This document shows positions 36,070-45,395 of a stretch of 64,000 bases of DNA, piece by piece. The notes under the pieces were generated by a model. That model was not told where the DNA came from. It did no database searches and saw only the letters and a program-made list of their open reading frames with translations. Source of the stretch: an uncultured Bacilli bacterium. Its GTDB lineage: Bacteria; Bacillota_I; Bacilli_A; RF39; UBA660. Numbering within the stretch: the first letter of the stretch is position 1; every line of letters starts with the position of its first letter. Both the position numbers and the translations under genes were made by a program. The stretch spans positions 124,001-188,000 of the forward strand of contig CAKOOJ010000001.1 in NCBI GenBank assembly GCA_934098385.1. The letters run 5' to 3'.

Positions 36070-36657
36070 CTATCTAGCTTCATTATTTAAGAAACCATCT
36101 AAAATTAATCTAATAGAATTTTCTCTATTTATTCCTTTACTCATTAAATAAAATATATAATCTTCATTTACTAAAGATATACTTGCACTATGATTTGCAG
36201 AAACATTTTTTGTATCTATATACATATTAGGATAAATATTAGATGTTCCATTATTAATATTTAATAATTTAATATTCTCATCTAGTTCATTATCTATTGT
36301 ATTTTCATTTACTTTACCATCAATAATAACACTACTTTTTCCACCATCACTTATACCATGTATATTAATAGTATTTTTTGATTTATTTCCTATCATTTTT
36401 ACATTTATATAAACATTATAATCTTTTTTTGATATAAAACTATGATTATATAAGAACTCACTATTATTATTTTCTATTATATTTATTTTTAATTCACTTT
36501 TATCTATTTCACTATAATGATTTATTATAAATTTTATATTATCTTTTAATTCTATATTTAATTCATTTATATTATATTCTTTTTTTATATTACATATAGT
36601 ATCTTTATCTATACATATATTTATAATATTTTCTTTATCTAATACTAGTTTATTCAT
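36070..36657 (-). CDS. Miniature SufB/SufD-family protein
   Basis: A 195-residue protein with a beta-helix-like middle (NTINIHGISDGGKSSVIIDG) and the conserved C-terminus of SufB/SufD: VSANHSASISLVNED, then YLMSKGINRENSIRLIL. Normal SufB or SufD proteins are 400-480 residues, so this keeps only the core and C-terminal part. It overlaps sufC by eight bases and precedes sufS. No second SufB/D gene is in the window. It probably pairs with SufC as the scaffold; whether it forms a homodimer is inference. Confidence 0.8.
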   Translation of the reverse strand: MNKLVLDKENIINICIDKDTICNIKKEYNINELNIELKDNIKFIINHYSEIDKSELKINIIENNNSEFLYNHSFISKKDYNVYINVKMIGNKSKNTINIHGISDGGKSSVIIDGKVNENTIDNELDENIKLLNINNGTSNIYPNMYIDTKNVSANHSASISLVNEDYIFYLMSKGINRENSIRLILDGFLNNEAR

Positions 36658-37405
36658 TATTTATATTCTCACTTACTTTATTTGTCCTATTAAAACCATT
36701 ATTTTCTATATTTTCTGCTAAACTATAATCTCCTGTTTTTATTATTTTTCCATTTTCTATTATATGTACATAGTTAGGAGTTAATTTTTTTAATATATTA
36801 GTATGATGAGTTATTATTAGAAATGAACATGAATGGGTATCAAAATATTCTTTTAGTGAATCACATATGGTATTTAAGTTGTCAACATCTACTCCGCTAT
36901 CTATTTCATCTAAAAGTATTAGGTCTGGTTCTAGAACCCATAAATGCATAAGTTCATTTTTTTTTCTTTCTCCACCAGACATATTTTCGTTAATGCCTCT
37001 GTGTATAAAACTTTTATCTACATTTATCTTTTCACATACTTTATTCATAAGTTTAGAGAATTCAAATATATTTACACTTTTAGCAGTTTTAGCCTCTAAA
37101 GCTAATCTTAACATTTCAGAGTTTTTTACTCCTTCTATCTCGATGGGATTTTGATTTACTAAGAAAATACCATTTCTAGCACGTTCTGTTGTATCTAATT
37201 TTAATAAATCAACATCTTTATAGAAAATACTTCCTTCATCTACTGTATATGTTGGATCTCCCATTAATACTTTACATATTGTACTTTTACCACTTCCATT
37301 TAGTCCCATTAATGAGTGTATTTCATTATCATTTATTTCTAAATTAAAATCTTTTAATATAATTTTATCTTTTACACTTACTGTTAAATTTTTTATACTT
37401 AACAT
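36650..37405 (-). CDS. sufC: SUF system ATPase SufC
   Basis: A 251-residue ABC-type ATPase. Walker A is GLNGSGKST, the Q-loop is FLVNQNPIEI, the signature MSGGERKKNELMHL and Walker B LILLDEIDSGVD. The C-terminus (FNRTNKVSENINNE) is slightly longer than usual. It energises Fe-S cluster assembly on SufB/D. GAGGTGATAAC precedes the ATG. Confidence 0.95.
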   Translation of the reverse strand: MLSIKNLTVSVKDKIILKDFNLEINDNEIHSLMGLNGSGKSTICKVLMGDPTYTVDEGSIFYKDVDLLKLDTTERARNGIFLVNQNPIEIEGVKNSEMLRLALEAKTAKSVNIFEFSKLMNKVCEKINVDKSFIHRGINENMSGGERKKNELMHLWVLEPDLILLDEIDSGVDVDNLNTICDSLKEYFDTHSCSFLIITHHTNILKKLTPNYVHIIENGKIIKTGDYSLAENIENNGFNRTNKVSENINNE

Positions 37406-37415
37406 GTTATCACCT

Positions 37416-38702
37416 CTAATTTTTTAAAGCAGTTATGGGTACAACATATATTCCATCTGGTCTTTTATATGCTGCATTTGACATACCACATATAATACAC
37501 ATAACTTTTGGTATTTTACCATTCTCTTTTTCTATTCCATTTTTTATTTTTATTAAATTATTTGCAGCACTTTCTATTTGATTAGCACCTAATTTAATTT
37601 CAAATGCACACCAATCTCCATCTTCTAGTTCTATTATTGTATCTATTTCTCTATTTGAATAATCTTGATAATGGAAACATTTAGCATTAAATGTTGATGC
37701 ATATATTTTTAAATCTCTTTCCACTAATGCTTCAAATAAAAATCCAAAAGTTTCTAAATCATTTATCAATTTATCAACTGATAAATTTAAAAGTGCACTA
37801 GCAATGGAAGGATCAACAAAGTGTCTTTTTTCTGATTGTTTTACTCTTATTGAAGATCTTATATTTGTACTAAAAGGTTCGTCATTATCTAGTAAAAACA
37901 ATTTGTTTAAAGCATTTAGATATGATGATACCGTATCTGTATCTATATCTTCATTATCTTTTTCTTGTATATCATTTTTTAATGTTTTTATGCTTACAGT
38001 AGTTGATTCATTTCTTGCTAAAGATTTTAGTAGTAAATTCATTTTATGTTTATCTCTAGTTATACCATCTAATCTTTGTAGGTCGTCATCTATAATTAAT
38101 TTTATATATTCTTTAACAGCTTCTCTTGCATCTAGGTCATTTAATTCTAAATTACCTGGCCAACCACCACGTATAATTAAATTAGCTAGTTTTCTTAAAT
38201 CTACATTCCCAGTAGAGCATGAAATTTTTTTATTATCACAAATATCTTCTAGTGAAATTAATCCACTTGAATCACCAGATTCGTATAAAGACATGGTTCT
38301 TAAATTTATTTTTCCATATCTTCCTGCACCACTATGACTTATTCCGTTTCTTTTTGGTGTAGATGAGCCAGTTAATATATATTGTCCTTTTAAACCATTT
38401 CTATCGACATCATATCTTATTTCATCCCAAAGATTAGTAGCCTCTTGCCATTCGTCAATTAATCTAGGCTTTTCACCTTCAAGAATTATTTCAGGAGATA
38501 TTTTTGCTAGTTCTATTTCATTTGAAGTTTCTCCAGTTGTTTTTTTTAAAAGAATTTCACTTTTTGCAAATTTTCTTCCTGTCCATGTTTTACCACAATA
38601 TTTTGGTCCTTCAATAACTACAGCACCAAATATTTTTAAATATCTCTCTAAGGTTTTATCTAACAATCTAGGTTTATACAAATCATTAATATTTTCATTC
38701 AT
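37416..38702 (-). CDS. AAA-14/DUF4143 family ATPase
   Basis: A 428-residue protein with Walker A GPKYCGKTWTGRKFA near residue 36, LIDEWQEATNLWDEIRYDVD (Walker B region) and a TGSSTPK sensor. The C-terminal DUF4143 domain is nuclease-like: FHYQDYSNREIDTIIELEDG then CAFEIKLG, an ID...EIK pattern. Such ATPases are common in anaerobes, often in multiple copies, and have unknown roles. It lies ten bases upstream of sufC but is unrelated to SUF. Four 23-bp repeats precede it. Confidence 0.85.
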   Translation of the reverse strand: MNENINDLYKPRLLDKTLERYLKIFGAVVIEGPKYCGKTWTGRKFAKSEILLKKTTGETSNEIELAKISPEIILEGEKPRLIDEWQEATNLWDEIRYDVDRNGLKGQYILTGSSTPKRNGISHSGAGRYGKINLRTMSLYESGDSSGLISLEDICDNKKISCSTGNVDLRKLANLIIRGGWPGNLELNDLDAREAVKEYIKLIIDDDLQRLDGITRDKHKMNLLLKSLARNESTTVSIKTLKNDIQEKDNEDIDTDTVSSYLNALNKLFLLDNDEPFSTNIRSSIRVKQSEKRHFVDPSIASALLNLSVDKLINDLETFGFLFEALVERDLKIYASTFNAKCFHYQDYSNREIDTIIELEDGDWCAFEIKLGANQIESAANNLIKIKNGIEKENGKIPKVMCIICGMSNAAYKRPDGIYVVPITALKN

Positions 38703-38760
38703 AATTTAGACTCCTTTTCTGATTAAATTATATTATATTTTCGTTTATTAGTCAATATTC

Positions 38761-38852
38761 ATTCGGCCATATTTTACATTTCTATTCGGTCATATTTTTA
38801 ATTTTCATTCGGTCATATTTCGAATTTCCATTCGGTCATATTTTTCAAATGA
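38761..38852 (-). repeat. Four tandem 23-bp repeats upstream of the DUF4143 ATPase
   Basis: Units at 38761, 38784, 38807 and 38830 share ATTCGGTCATATTT (the first has GGC instead of GGT) followed by a less conserved AT-rich part. The exact 23-bp period, about two helical turns, places every core on one DNA face. They lie between alaS and the ATPase, upstream of the latter, and look like an array of binding sites. Confidence 0.85.
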
Positions 38853-38861
38853 AAAAGACAT

Positions 38862-40610
38862 CTATTCTAAGATTGCCTTTATTCTTCTAACACCAGCACT
38901 ACTTGCTTCTTCTTTTTTTATAATAAATTTTCCTAAACATCCAGTAGATTTTACATGAGGTCCACCACATAACTCATGTGATATATCTCCTATACTGTAT
39001 ACAGTGACTACATCTGGATATTTTTCTATGAACATACATTCAGCGCCACTATTTAGTGCATCTGTTTTACTCATTTCTTTTACTGTTACTGGAATATCTT
39101 CTTTAATCCATTTATTAACTAAATCTGATACTTTTGTTTTTTCTTCATCTGTTAATTTATGATCGCAAGAAAAATCAAATCTCATTCTTTCACTAGTGAT
39201 ATTACTTCCTTTTTGATGTACTTCTGGTCCTATCACTATTTTTAAAGCAGCATTTAAAAGATGTGTTGCAGTGTGATATTTTGTTTCAATTTCTCCATTA
39301 GAAGCTAAACCACCTTTAAATTTACCGCTTGATGAAGTACGAGATAATTCTTGATGTGCTTTAAATTTTTCTTTGAATCCATCAACATCTACAACTATTC
39401 CCATTTCGTTTGCTAGCTCAACAGTTAGTTCAATAGGAAAACCATATGTATCATATAATCTAAATGCTAAATCTTTATTAAGTTTTCCGTCTGTAATATT
39501 TTTTGTTATTTTTTCAAATTCTTTTAAACCTTTTTCTAAAGTTCTATTAAATTTTATTTTTTCGTTTGTTAATACATCTAATATTATATTATAATTTTTA
39601 TCTAATTCTTCATAATATTTTCTATATTTATTAATTATTAGTTTTGCGATTTCTATATCCCAATCACTATTAACATCTATATTTAATTTTTTTGCATGTC
39701 TTATAGCACGTCTTATTAATCTTCTTAGAATATATCCTTGGTCAGTATTACTTGGTTTTATCATCGCATTATCTCCAGATATAAATACCGCAGTACGTAT
39801 ATGATCTGCTATTATACGCATACTTTTTTCATTACCTATATATGGTTTCATACTGATACGTTCTATTAATTCAATTACATCTTTCCAAACACTTGATGTG
39901 TAGTTATCATTAACACCTTCTAGTATCGCTACTACTCTTTCATATCCCATACCAGTATCTACATTTTTTTTAGGAAGTGGTGAGATGTTTCCGTTTTCAT
40001 CTTTGTAATATTGCATAAAAACATCATTCCATATTTCTACCCAACGATCGTCTTCTGGGTCAAATACTTCTGGTATAGGATCATCACTTCTGAAATAAAA
40101 CATTTCAGAATCTGTTCCACATGGCCCTATTTCTCCTGCAATCCAGAAATTATCATCACTAGTTTGTGCTATTCTTTTATCACTTATTCCTAGACTTTTC
40201 CATATTTTTATTGCTTCAACATCTTTATCTAATATATCATTTCCTTTAAATACTGTTACCGCTAATTTTTCTTTAGGTATTTTTAATACGTCTGTTAAAA
40301 ATTCAAAACTCCATGTTATTGCTTCTTTTTTAAAATAATCTCCTAAACTCCAATTACCTAGCATTTCAAAAAATGTGTGATGATAAGTATCTCCTACCTC
40401 ATCTAAATCATTAGTTCTTATGCATTTTTGATAATCTACAAGTCTTGTACCATAAGGGTGAGGTTGACCTTTTAAGTATGGTACTAACGGTTGCATTCCT
40501 GCAGTATTAAATAAAACACTAGGGTCATTTTCAGGAACTACTGGAGCTGAAGGGATTTGTTTATGACCTCTTTTAACAAAAAAATCTATATATAAATCTT
40601 TTAAATTCAT
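38862..40610 (-). CDS. alaS: Alanyl-tRNA synthetase, short form
   Basis: A 582-residue AlaRS; bacterial enzymes are usually about 870. The class II catalytic domain is intact (FNTAGMQPLVPYLKG, DYQKCIRTNDLDEVG, GPCGTDSEMF). Near residue 420 the first half of the editing domain is missing: KFKGGLASNG leads directly to the zinc-binding editing part with HTATH at 446-450 and CGGPH at 547-551. The protein ends after SSAGVRRIKAI and has no C-Ala domain. Because HxxxH and CxxxH are kept, editing may persist. It overlaps cmk by one base. Confidence 0.95.
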   Translation of the reverse strand: MNLKDLYIDFFVKRGHKQIPSAPVVPENDPSVLFNTAGMQPLVPYLKGQPHPYGTRLVDYQKCIRTNDLDEVGDTYHHTFFEMLGNWSLGDYFKKEAITWSFEFLTDVLKIPKEKLAVTVFKGNDILDKDVEAIKIWKSLGISDKRIAQTSDDNFWIAGEIGPCGTDSEMFYFRSDDPIPEVFDPEDDRWVEIWNDVFMQYYKDENGNISPLPKKNVDTGMGYERVVAILEGVNDNYTSSVWKDVIELIERISMKPYIGNEKSMRIIADHIRTAVFISGDNAMIKPSNTDQGYILRRLIRRAIRHAKKLNIDVNSDWDIEIAKLIINKYRKYYEELDKNYNIILDVLTNEKIKFNRTLEKGLKEFEKITKNITDGKLNKDLAFRLYDTYGFPIELTVELANEMGIVVDVDGFKEKFKAHQELSRTSSSGKFKGGLASNGEIETKYHTATHLLNAALKIVIGPEVHQKGSNITSERMRFDFSCDHKLTDEEKTKVSDLVNKWIKEDIPVTVKEMSKTDALNSGAECMFIEKYPDVVTVYSIGDISHELCGGPHVKSTGCLGKFIIKKEEASSAGVRRIKAILE

Positions 40611-41260
40611 TATTTATCACTTCCTATTTCATTTATTATTTTGTCTACTACTTCATTTATACTCATGTTGGAAGAATCAATATATATTTGATCATTAGTT
40701 CTCTTTAAATTTCCAATAGGTTTATTAAAGTCATTATAATCTCTTGCTTTTATACTTTCTACAATTTCTTCGTAGGACATATTTATACCTTTTTCTTGAT
40801 TTTGCTTATACCTTCTTTTTGCACGTTCTTCTACACTAGCATCTAAATAAAATTTATAATCTGCTTTAGGAAAAACTACAGTAGTAATATCTCTACCTTC
40901 CATAATAACATTTTTACCTAAAGCCATTTTTCTTTGTAAATCTACTAATATTTCTCTAACCTTAACTATACTCGATACTGGAGAGACAATATTTGTTACA
41001 TCTTTATCTCTAATTCTTTCGCTAACATCTTTCCCATTTAAAAATGTATGTCCATTTTTATCAAAATCAATATTTATTTTTTTTAACAAATCTACAACTT
41101 TATTTTCTTCTTTATAGTCTATTTTATTTTCTATACAAGCTAGAGCTAAACACCTATATGTAGCACCTGTATCGATGTAAATTAAATTACATTTTTGTGC
41201 TACTAATTTAGTTATAGTACCTTTCCCACTTCCTGCTGGTCCATCTATTGCAACTATCAT
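40610..41260 (-). CDS. cmk: Cytidylate kinase
   Basis: A 216-residue CMP/dCMP kinase with P-loop DGPAGSGKGT, IDTGATYR and GRDITTVVFP. The ATG at 41260 is chosen because GAGGG lies six bases upstream; an ATG two codons earlier overlaps that site. It is translationally coupled to alaS (TAATG). Confidence 0.95.
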   Translation of the reverse strand: MIVAIDGPAGSGKGTITKLVAQKCNLIYIDTGATYRCLALACIENKIDYKEENKVVDLLKKINIDFDKNGHTFLNGKDVSERIRDKDVTNIVSPVSSIVKVREILVDLQRKMALGKNVIMEGRDITTVVFPKADYKFYLDASVEERAKRRYKQNQEKGINMSYEEIVESIKARDYNDFNKPIGNLKRTNDQIYIDSSNMSINEVVDKIINEIGSDK

Positions 41261-41291
41261 ATACATCCCTCACAAACAATAATATTGTATC

Positions 41292-41326
41292 AAAAAAGTT
41301 ACTAAATATCTACTTTATTTAGTAAC
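41292..41326 (-). terminator. Terminator after the cyclophilin gene
   Basis: On the minus strand GTTACTAAATA and TATTTAGTAAC form an 11-bp perfect stem followed by TTTTTT, separating the cyclophilin gene from cmk. Confidence 0.9.
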
Positions 41327-41339
41327 TTTATTATAAATC

Positions 41340-41924
41340 TTATTTTTCTTCTATACTAATTGTTTCTATTATAGGTTGTTTATCTTCTGGAATAAGTCCG
41401 TTTCCATCACCATATTTGCTAACATCATTTACTATTTTATCTACTATTTCTATACCGCTTGTTACTTTTCCAAATGCTGCGTATTCTCCATCTAAATAAG
41501 TATTATCTTTTTGCATTATGAAAAATTGACTACTAGCACTATTATTATCACTGCTTCTTGCCATAGATATTACACCTCTAGTATGGCTAATTTTATTATT
41601 AACACCATTATTTTTAAATTCGCCTTTTATAGTTTTATTGCTACCACCAGTACCATTTTTATTAGGATCTCCACCTTGTATCATAAAACCATCAATTATT
41701 CTATGGAAAGTAAGATTATCATAAAAACCTTCTTTAGATAATTTAACAAAATTATCTACTGTTATAGGTGCAGTATCTCTATCAAGTTCCAATTTTATGT
41801 TCCCATAGTCTTTTATCTTTATAGTTGCATTAATTATATTATTATCATTTTCCTTCCAATTTAATCCTATAATTAATACAATAAATAAAATTAATATAAC
41901 AACATATTTAATATATTTTTTCAT
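41340..41924 (-). CDS. Membrane-anchored cyclophilin-type peptidyl-prolyl isomerase
   Basis: A 194-residue protein with an N-terminal membrane anchor (residues 7-22) and a cyclophilin domain: FHRIIDGFMIQGGDPNKNGTGG, GVISMARSSDNNSASSQFF and AAFGKVTSGIEIVDKI. It catalyses proline isomerisation, probably of exported proteins outside the membrane. Its start overlaps the preceding gene by four bases. Confidence 0.93.
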   Translation of the reverse strand: MKKYIKYVVILILFIVLIIGLNWKENDNNIINATIKIKDYGNIKLELDRDTAPITVDNFVKLSKEGFYDNLTFHRIIDGFMIQGGDPNKNGTGGSNKTIKGEFKNNGVNNKISHTRGVISMARSSDNNSASSQFFIMQKDNTYLDGEYAAFGKVTSGIEIVDKIVNDVSKYGDGNGLIPEDKQPIIETISIEEK

Positions 41925-42790
41925 CTAAATATCCTTTCATAATCTTTAATATATTTGTTAATAACTCTTTTGTTTTTTATAACTTTATATAAATCATTTA
42001 ATTCATCATTTCCATATAATATTGTTGCAATAGGTAATGTTAAAGAACAATATAAATTAATATTACCTTCTAAATTGCATAACATCATTAATACATCTTT
42101 CATATTATTACTATTTAAAATAATATAAAATATAATTTTTAAAACATTATAAATATTTTCGTCATATTTTATTTCACTATAATATATATTATCTTTTAAT
42201 ATATGTTTATATTTTATTTTATTTTTTAATGAAAAGTAATTAGGTATATCTATTTTTAATGATTTATATTTATCATAGCCTTCTAATATATTTAATATAT
42301 ATTTATAATAAATAAATGCTCCTATAAGTACTTCTTCATTAATATTTGTTATAGATATAATAGGAATTATAGTATCTAGTGTATCCTCATTATAATAATT
42401 ATATATTACTATTGGTATTATTCTTGATAATGATCTTGCACTATAATCTAATTCATTATATTTATAATTAATATTATTTTTTTTACTGTAATGTTCTAAT
42501 ATGTCTAAACTAACTTTGTCTAAATCATACACTTTATCACTAGTATACTTACCAGTAATTAAACTCATACATAGTTTATTTAATATATCCTTAGGGACTA
42601 TATTTTTGTATTTAGTAATGGAATCTATTGTAGCAAGAAGATTAGTTGTATAAAATGAATAATTTCCTTTTTCTATATTAAGTGTTTTATTATCTTTTAT
42701 TACAATATTATTATCTTCATAATTATTTAATTTAGATAACCCTAAACTATCTCCTATTATGAATGATAATATTATATTTTTTATATCCAT
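41921..42790 (-). CDS. ADP-ribosylglycohydrolase-like protein, degenerate
   Basis: A 289-residue helical protein with the layout of the DraG/ARH family: IIGDSLGLSK at the start, TNLLATIDSI, SLITGKYTSD, SARSLSRIIPIVI and a C-terminal CSLTLPIATILYG. The acidic metal site near the N-terminus (usually DDT) reads SFYTTN, and the later GxxDTD-type ligands are not obvious, so catalysis is doubtful. Coupled to the cyclophilin gene by a four-base overlap. Family membership is moderately sure. Confidence 0.6.
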   Translation of the reverse strand: MDIKNIILSFIIGDSLGLSKLNNYEDNNIVIKDNKTLNIEKGNYSFYTTNLLATIDSITKYKNIVPKDILNKLCMSLITGKYTSDKVYDLDKVSLDILEHYSKKNNINYKYNELDYSARSLSRIIPIVIYNYYNEDTLDTIIPIISITNINEEVLIGAFIYYKYILNILEGYDKYKSLKIDIPNYFSLKNKIKYKHILKDNIYYSEIKYDENIYNVLKIIFYIILNSNNMKDVLMMLCNLEGNINLYCSLTLPIATILYGNDELNDLYKVIKNKRVINKYIKDYERIFR

Positions 42791-42795
42791 ATATT

Positions 42796-43983
42796 TTATT
42801 TATTGAATGATATTATACAACTATTCGATTCATTATAAGTACATAATTTATTATCTTTTTTATCTAATTTAAATTTATAAAATGTAGTAGCGTTAACATA
42901 TATTTTTAAAATATCTTCTTCTTCATCGTATTCATTTATTCCAATTTGTTCTTTTCTATCATTAAATTTAATTGTAGATTTATTATTTTTTACTATTATT
43001 TCTTTAAAGTTAGTATTTTCATTATTAGTTTTCCATGTACCAGTTATATTTGTTGGTAATATAGTTAATACTTCATTAGTTTTAAATCCCATATAACATA
43101 ATAATATTATTACTATTATTTTTATTATGTTCGGTACTTTTTTTAAAAATTTAGTATAACATATTGGCATCAATAATATACTTACTAATACAAAATATAT
43201 AAAATTAAATTTACTATAATTAATAATTCCAAATACTAATACTAAAGACGCTATAATATATCTTAATATATCTAGTTGTTTATCATCTTCATAAATTGCA
43301 TAATCATTTATTAAATCTACTATAACACCTATTCCAAATAACCCAAGAGTTAATAAATATATAATTCCCCATTTGTAATTTTTTTCTTTAAATTTGTGTA
43401 TTCCAAACCATCCAGTAAGTGCTATAAGCAAAAATTCACTACCACTTTTTGTACTTTTTATATTTTTATATTTTTCTTGTTTTTTATTAAAATATTTTAA
43501 TTCTTTATTTGTGCAAATAAGATTATATACTGTATTGTAATCATTATATAATCTTTTAAACTCTTTATTATTTTCTTTATATGTAAAATCATGTGTTAAA
43601 GTTTCTATTAATCTTTTATATATTTTTTTATTCTTATGATATAAACTATTTAATTCTGCATATATTAAATATGCTTCTTCATATTTTTTTTCTTTATATA
43701 ACTTCTCTGCTTCAATATATTTTTTATTATCTTTTAATTCTATTTTTTTTATATCTTTATTTTTTTCAATGTTATTATTTTTATTTATATCTTTATTTTC
43801 TTTAACTATATTGTCTTTTTTTATATTAATATTTTTATTTGTTTTAATTTTAGTAGTATTGTCCTTTTTATTAACTTTATTATTTTTTTGTTTGTTATCT
43901 TTTACATTCTTTTTTTGTTTTGTTTTATTAGTTTTTATATTATTTGATTTTTTAGTTATTTTTTTATTTGTTTTTTTATTCAT
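42796..43983 (-). CDS. Lysine-rich TM2-domain membrane protein
   Basis: A 395-residue protein. Residues 1-85 are an extreme Lys/Asn low-complexity region. A TPR-like stretch follows (IEAEKLYKEKKYEEAYLIY), then a TM2-type module with GWFGIHKFKEKNYKWGIIYL and further hydrophobic segments, and a soluble C-terminal domain of about 90 residues with GTWKTNNENTNF. AAGGAGG precedes the ATG. Function unknown. Confidence 0.75.
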   Translation of the reverse strand: MNKKTNKKITKKSNNIKTNKTKQKKNVKDNKQKNNKVNKKDNTTKIKTNKNINIKKDNIVKENKDINKNNNIEKNKDIKKIELKDNKKYIEAEKLYKEKKYEEAYLIYAELNSLYHKNKKIYKRLIETLTHDFTYKENNKEFKRLYNDYNTVYNLICTNKELKYFNKKQEKYKNIKSTKSGSEFLLIALTGWFGIHKFKEKNYKWGIIYLLTLGLFGIGVIVDLINDYAIYEDDKQLDILRYIIASLVLVFGIINYSKFNFIYFVLVSILLMPICYTKFLKKVPNIIKIIVIILLCYMGFKTNEVLTILPTNITGTWKTNNENTNFKEIIVKNNKSTIKFNDRKEQIGINEYDEEEDILKIYVNATTFYKFKLDKKDNKLCTYNESNSCIISFNK

Positions 43984-43994
43984 TTTAAACCTCC

Positions 43995-44411
43995 TTATCT
44001 TGTATTTAATTCTTCTAAACTATTTACCATTATCCAATCTTCTAAAGAAGAATAATTAGGAATATCTATACCATCAATTTTTTCTAAGTCTTTAAATTCT
44101 ATTAAGCATACACACTTTTTTTTCCATTTTTTTTCTTCTTGATCACATAAATTTAATTTATCTTTATATTTGTCAAATATTTCATCTATTTCCATTTTAG
44201 TTAAGGCTTTATAACTATCTGCATTTGTTACTATGGCATGATAGTAAGATTTGTTTTCACCTTTATTAACAAAATACAACTCATCATTAATAAATATTCT
44301 TGAATTTGGAATACGTCTAGTTGCACTACCTCTTAAAATTATAGTTCTTTCTTTATTAATTATTTTATCTAATTCTTTAGTTTTATTATCACAAATTACT
44401 ATGTGTATCAT
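43995..44411 (-). CDS. ASCH/PUA-like domain protein
   Basis: A 138-residue protein starting at the ATG at 44411, five bases after AGGTGA (an ATG five codons earlier lacks a site). It has ERTIILRGSATRRIPNSRIF, then ELYFVNKGENKSYYHAIV, resembling ASCH/EVE-like RNA- or nucleotide-binding beta-barrels. The assignment is by pattern only. Confidence 0.55.
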   Translation of the reverse strand: MIHIVICDNKTKELDKIINKERTIILRGSATRRIPNSRIFINDELYFVNKGENKSYYHAIVTNADSYKALTKMEIDEIFDKYKDKLNLCDQEEKKWKKKCVCLIEFKDLEKIDGIDIPNYSSLEDWIMVNSLEELNTR

Positions 44412-44460
44412 GTATATCACCTGCATATATTATTCTATCATAATTTAATGTAATTTAAAT

Positions 44461-44486
44461 AAAAAAATTCACATTTTTGTGAATTA
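44461..44486 (-). terminator. Terminator after whiA
   Basis: On the minus strand AATTCAC and GTGAATT pair around AAAAAT and are followed by TTTTTTT, at the whiA stop. Confidence 0.85.
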
Positions 44487-45395
44487 ATTGTCACTATTAT
44501 TTTTACTTTTATTTATTAGTTCTTTAATTTTTCTAAAATAGTGATTTATACATGACTTAGTTATCTTTGTACTAGTTTCCATGCTTATAATATAAGATAA
44601 TTCATTCATCGTTGTTTCTGGATATTTTTCCTTATAATCAATTACTGTTTTTATTTTATCATCTAATAAATCTAATAAATCATGATCTTTTAAATATTTT
44701 ATATTTTCAATTTGCTCTAAACTAGTTTTCATACTTTTTTCTATATTTGCTTGTTCGCAATTATTAAGTCTATTTACCATATTTTTATGATCCCTATATA
44801 TTCTAATATCTTCATAATAAAACAATGAATTTGTTGCACCTAACAATTTTATAAAATCACTTATTTCTTCACTAACTTTAATATATACCATATACCCTTT
44901 ATCGCGTCTAATTACTTTACTATTAAATTTTAACTTTATTAATAATGAATTAATTAAATCTGCATCATTTTTGTTATCTACTAAAAATCCTAAATGATAT
45001 TTACTTTTTGATGGATCATTTATTGAACCTGTACAAAGAAACGTACCTCTTAAAAAGGATACTATTTCTTCATAACTGGAATCTATTATGTTTCTATTTA
45101 ATTCTTTTATATCATTCGTTATTATATCTATTTTATCTTTTATTGATAATATGAATATTTTTTTTATTTTGAATTTCTTTTGTGTTCTTATTGTTAAATT
45201 AATATCTATATTATAAGTTATTTTTATTAATTTAAAAATATATCTTGCTACATTTGCATTTTCTATATATATTTTTAGTCTGTCATTTTCTAGAGTTGTA
45301 GCGTATTTTAAATAAGAGATTAGAAGTATTCTAGCATCTATATCACTAGGAATGTTGCTTGTAACTTCTTCTTTTATTCTTGTTGTAAATGTCAT
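44484..45395 (-). CDS. whiA: WhiA family DNA-binding protein
   Basis: A 303-residue WhiA protein: LAGLIDADG-like N-terminal domain (EIVSFLRGTFLCTGSINDP, YHLGFLV) and a C-terminal helix-turn-helix (YPETTMNELSYIISMETSTK). In Bacillota it affects division and chromosome segregation. Its ATG overlaps the yvcK stop. In many Bacillota the order is rapZ-yvcK-whiA; rapZ is missing here, with a surface-protein gene in its place. Confidence 0.95.
   Translation of the reverse strand: MTFTTRIKEEVTSNIPSDIDARILLISYLKYATTLENDRLKIYIENANVARYIFKLIKITYNIDINLTIRTQKKFKIKKIFILSIKDKIDIITNDIKELNRNIIDSSYEEIVSFLRGTFLCTGSINDPSKSKYHLGFLVDNKNDADLINSLLIKLKFNSKVIRRDKGYMVYIKVSEEISDFIKLLGATNSLFYYEDIRIYRDHKNMVNRLNNCEQANIEKSMKTSLEQIENIKYLKDHDLLDLLDDKIKTVIDYKEKYPETTMNELSYIISMETSTKITKSCINHYFRKIKELINKSKNNSDN

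Noticed and set aside
37804..38337. Plus-strand open frame of 177 codons
   Set aside because: It is the complement of the AAA/DUF4143 gene, lacks a start site, and its Ser/Phe-rich product is typical of a shadow frame.
38761..38852. CRISPR array
   Set aside because: The units are direct tandem repeats of 23 bp with no unique spacers of constant size and no cas genes nearby.
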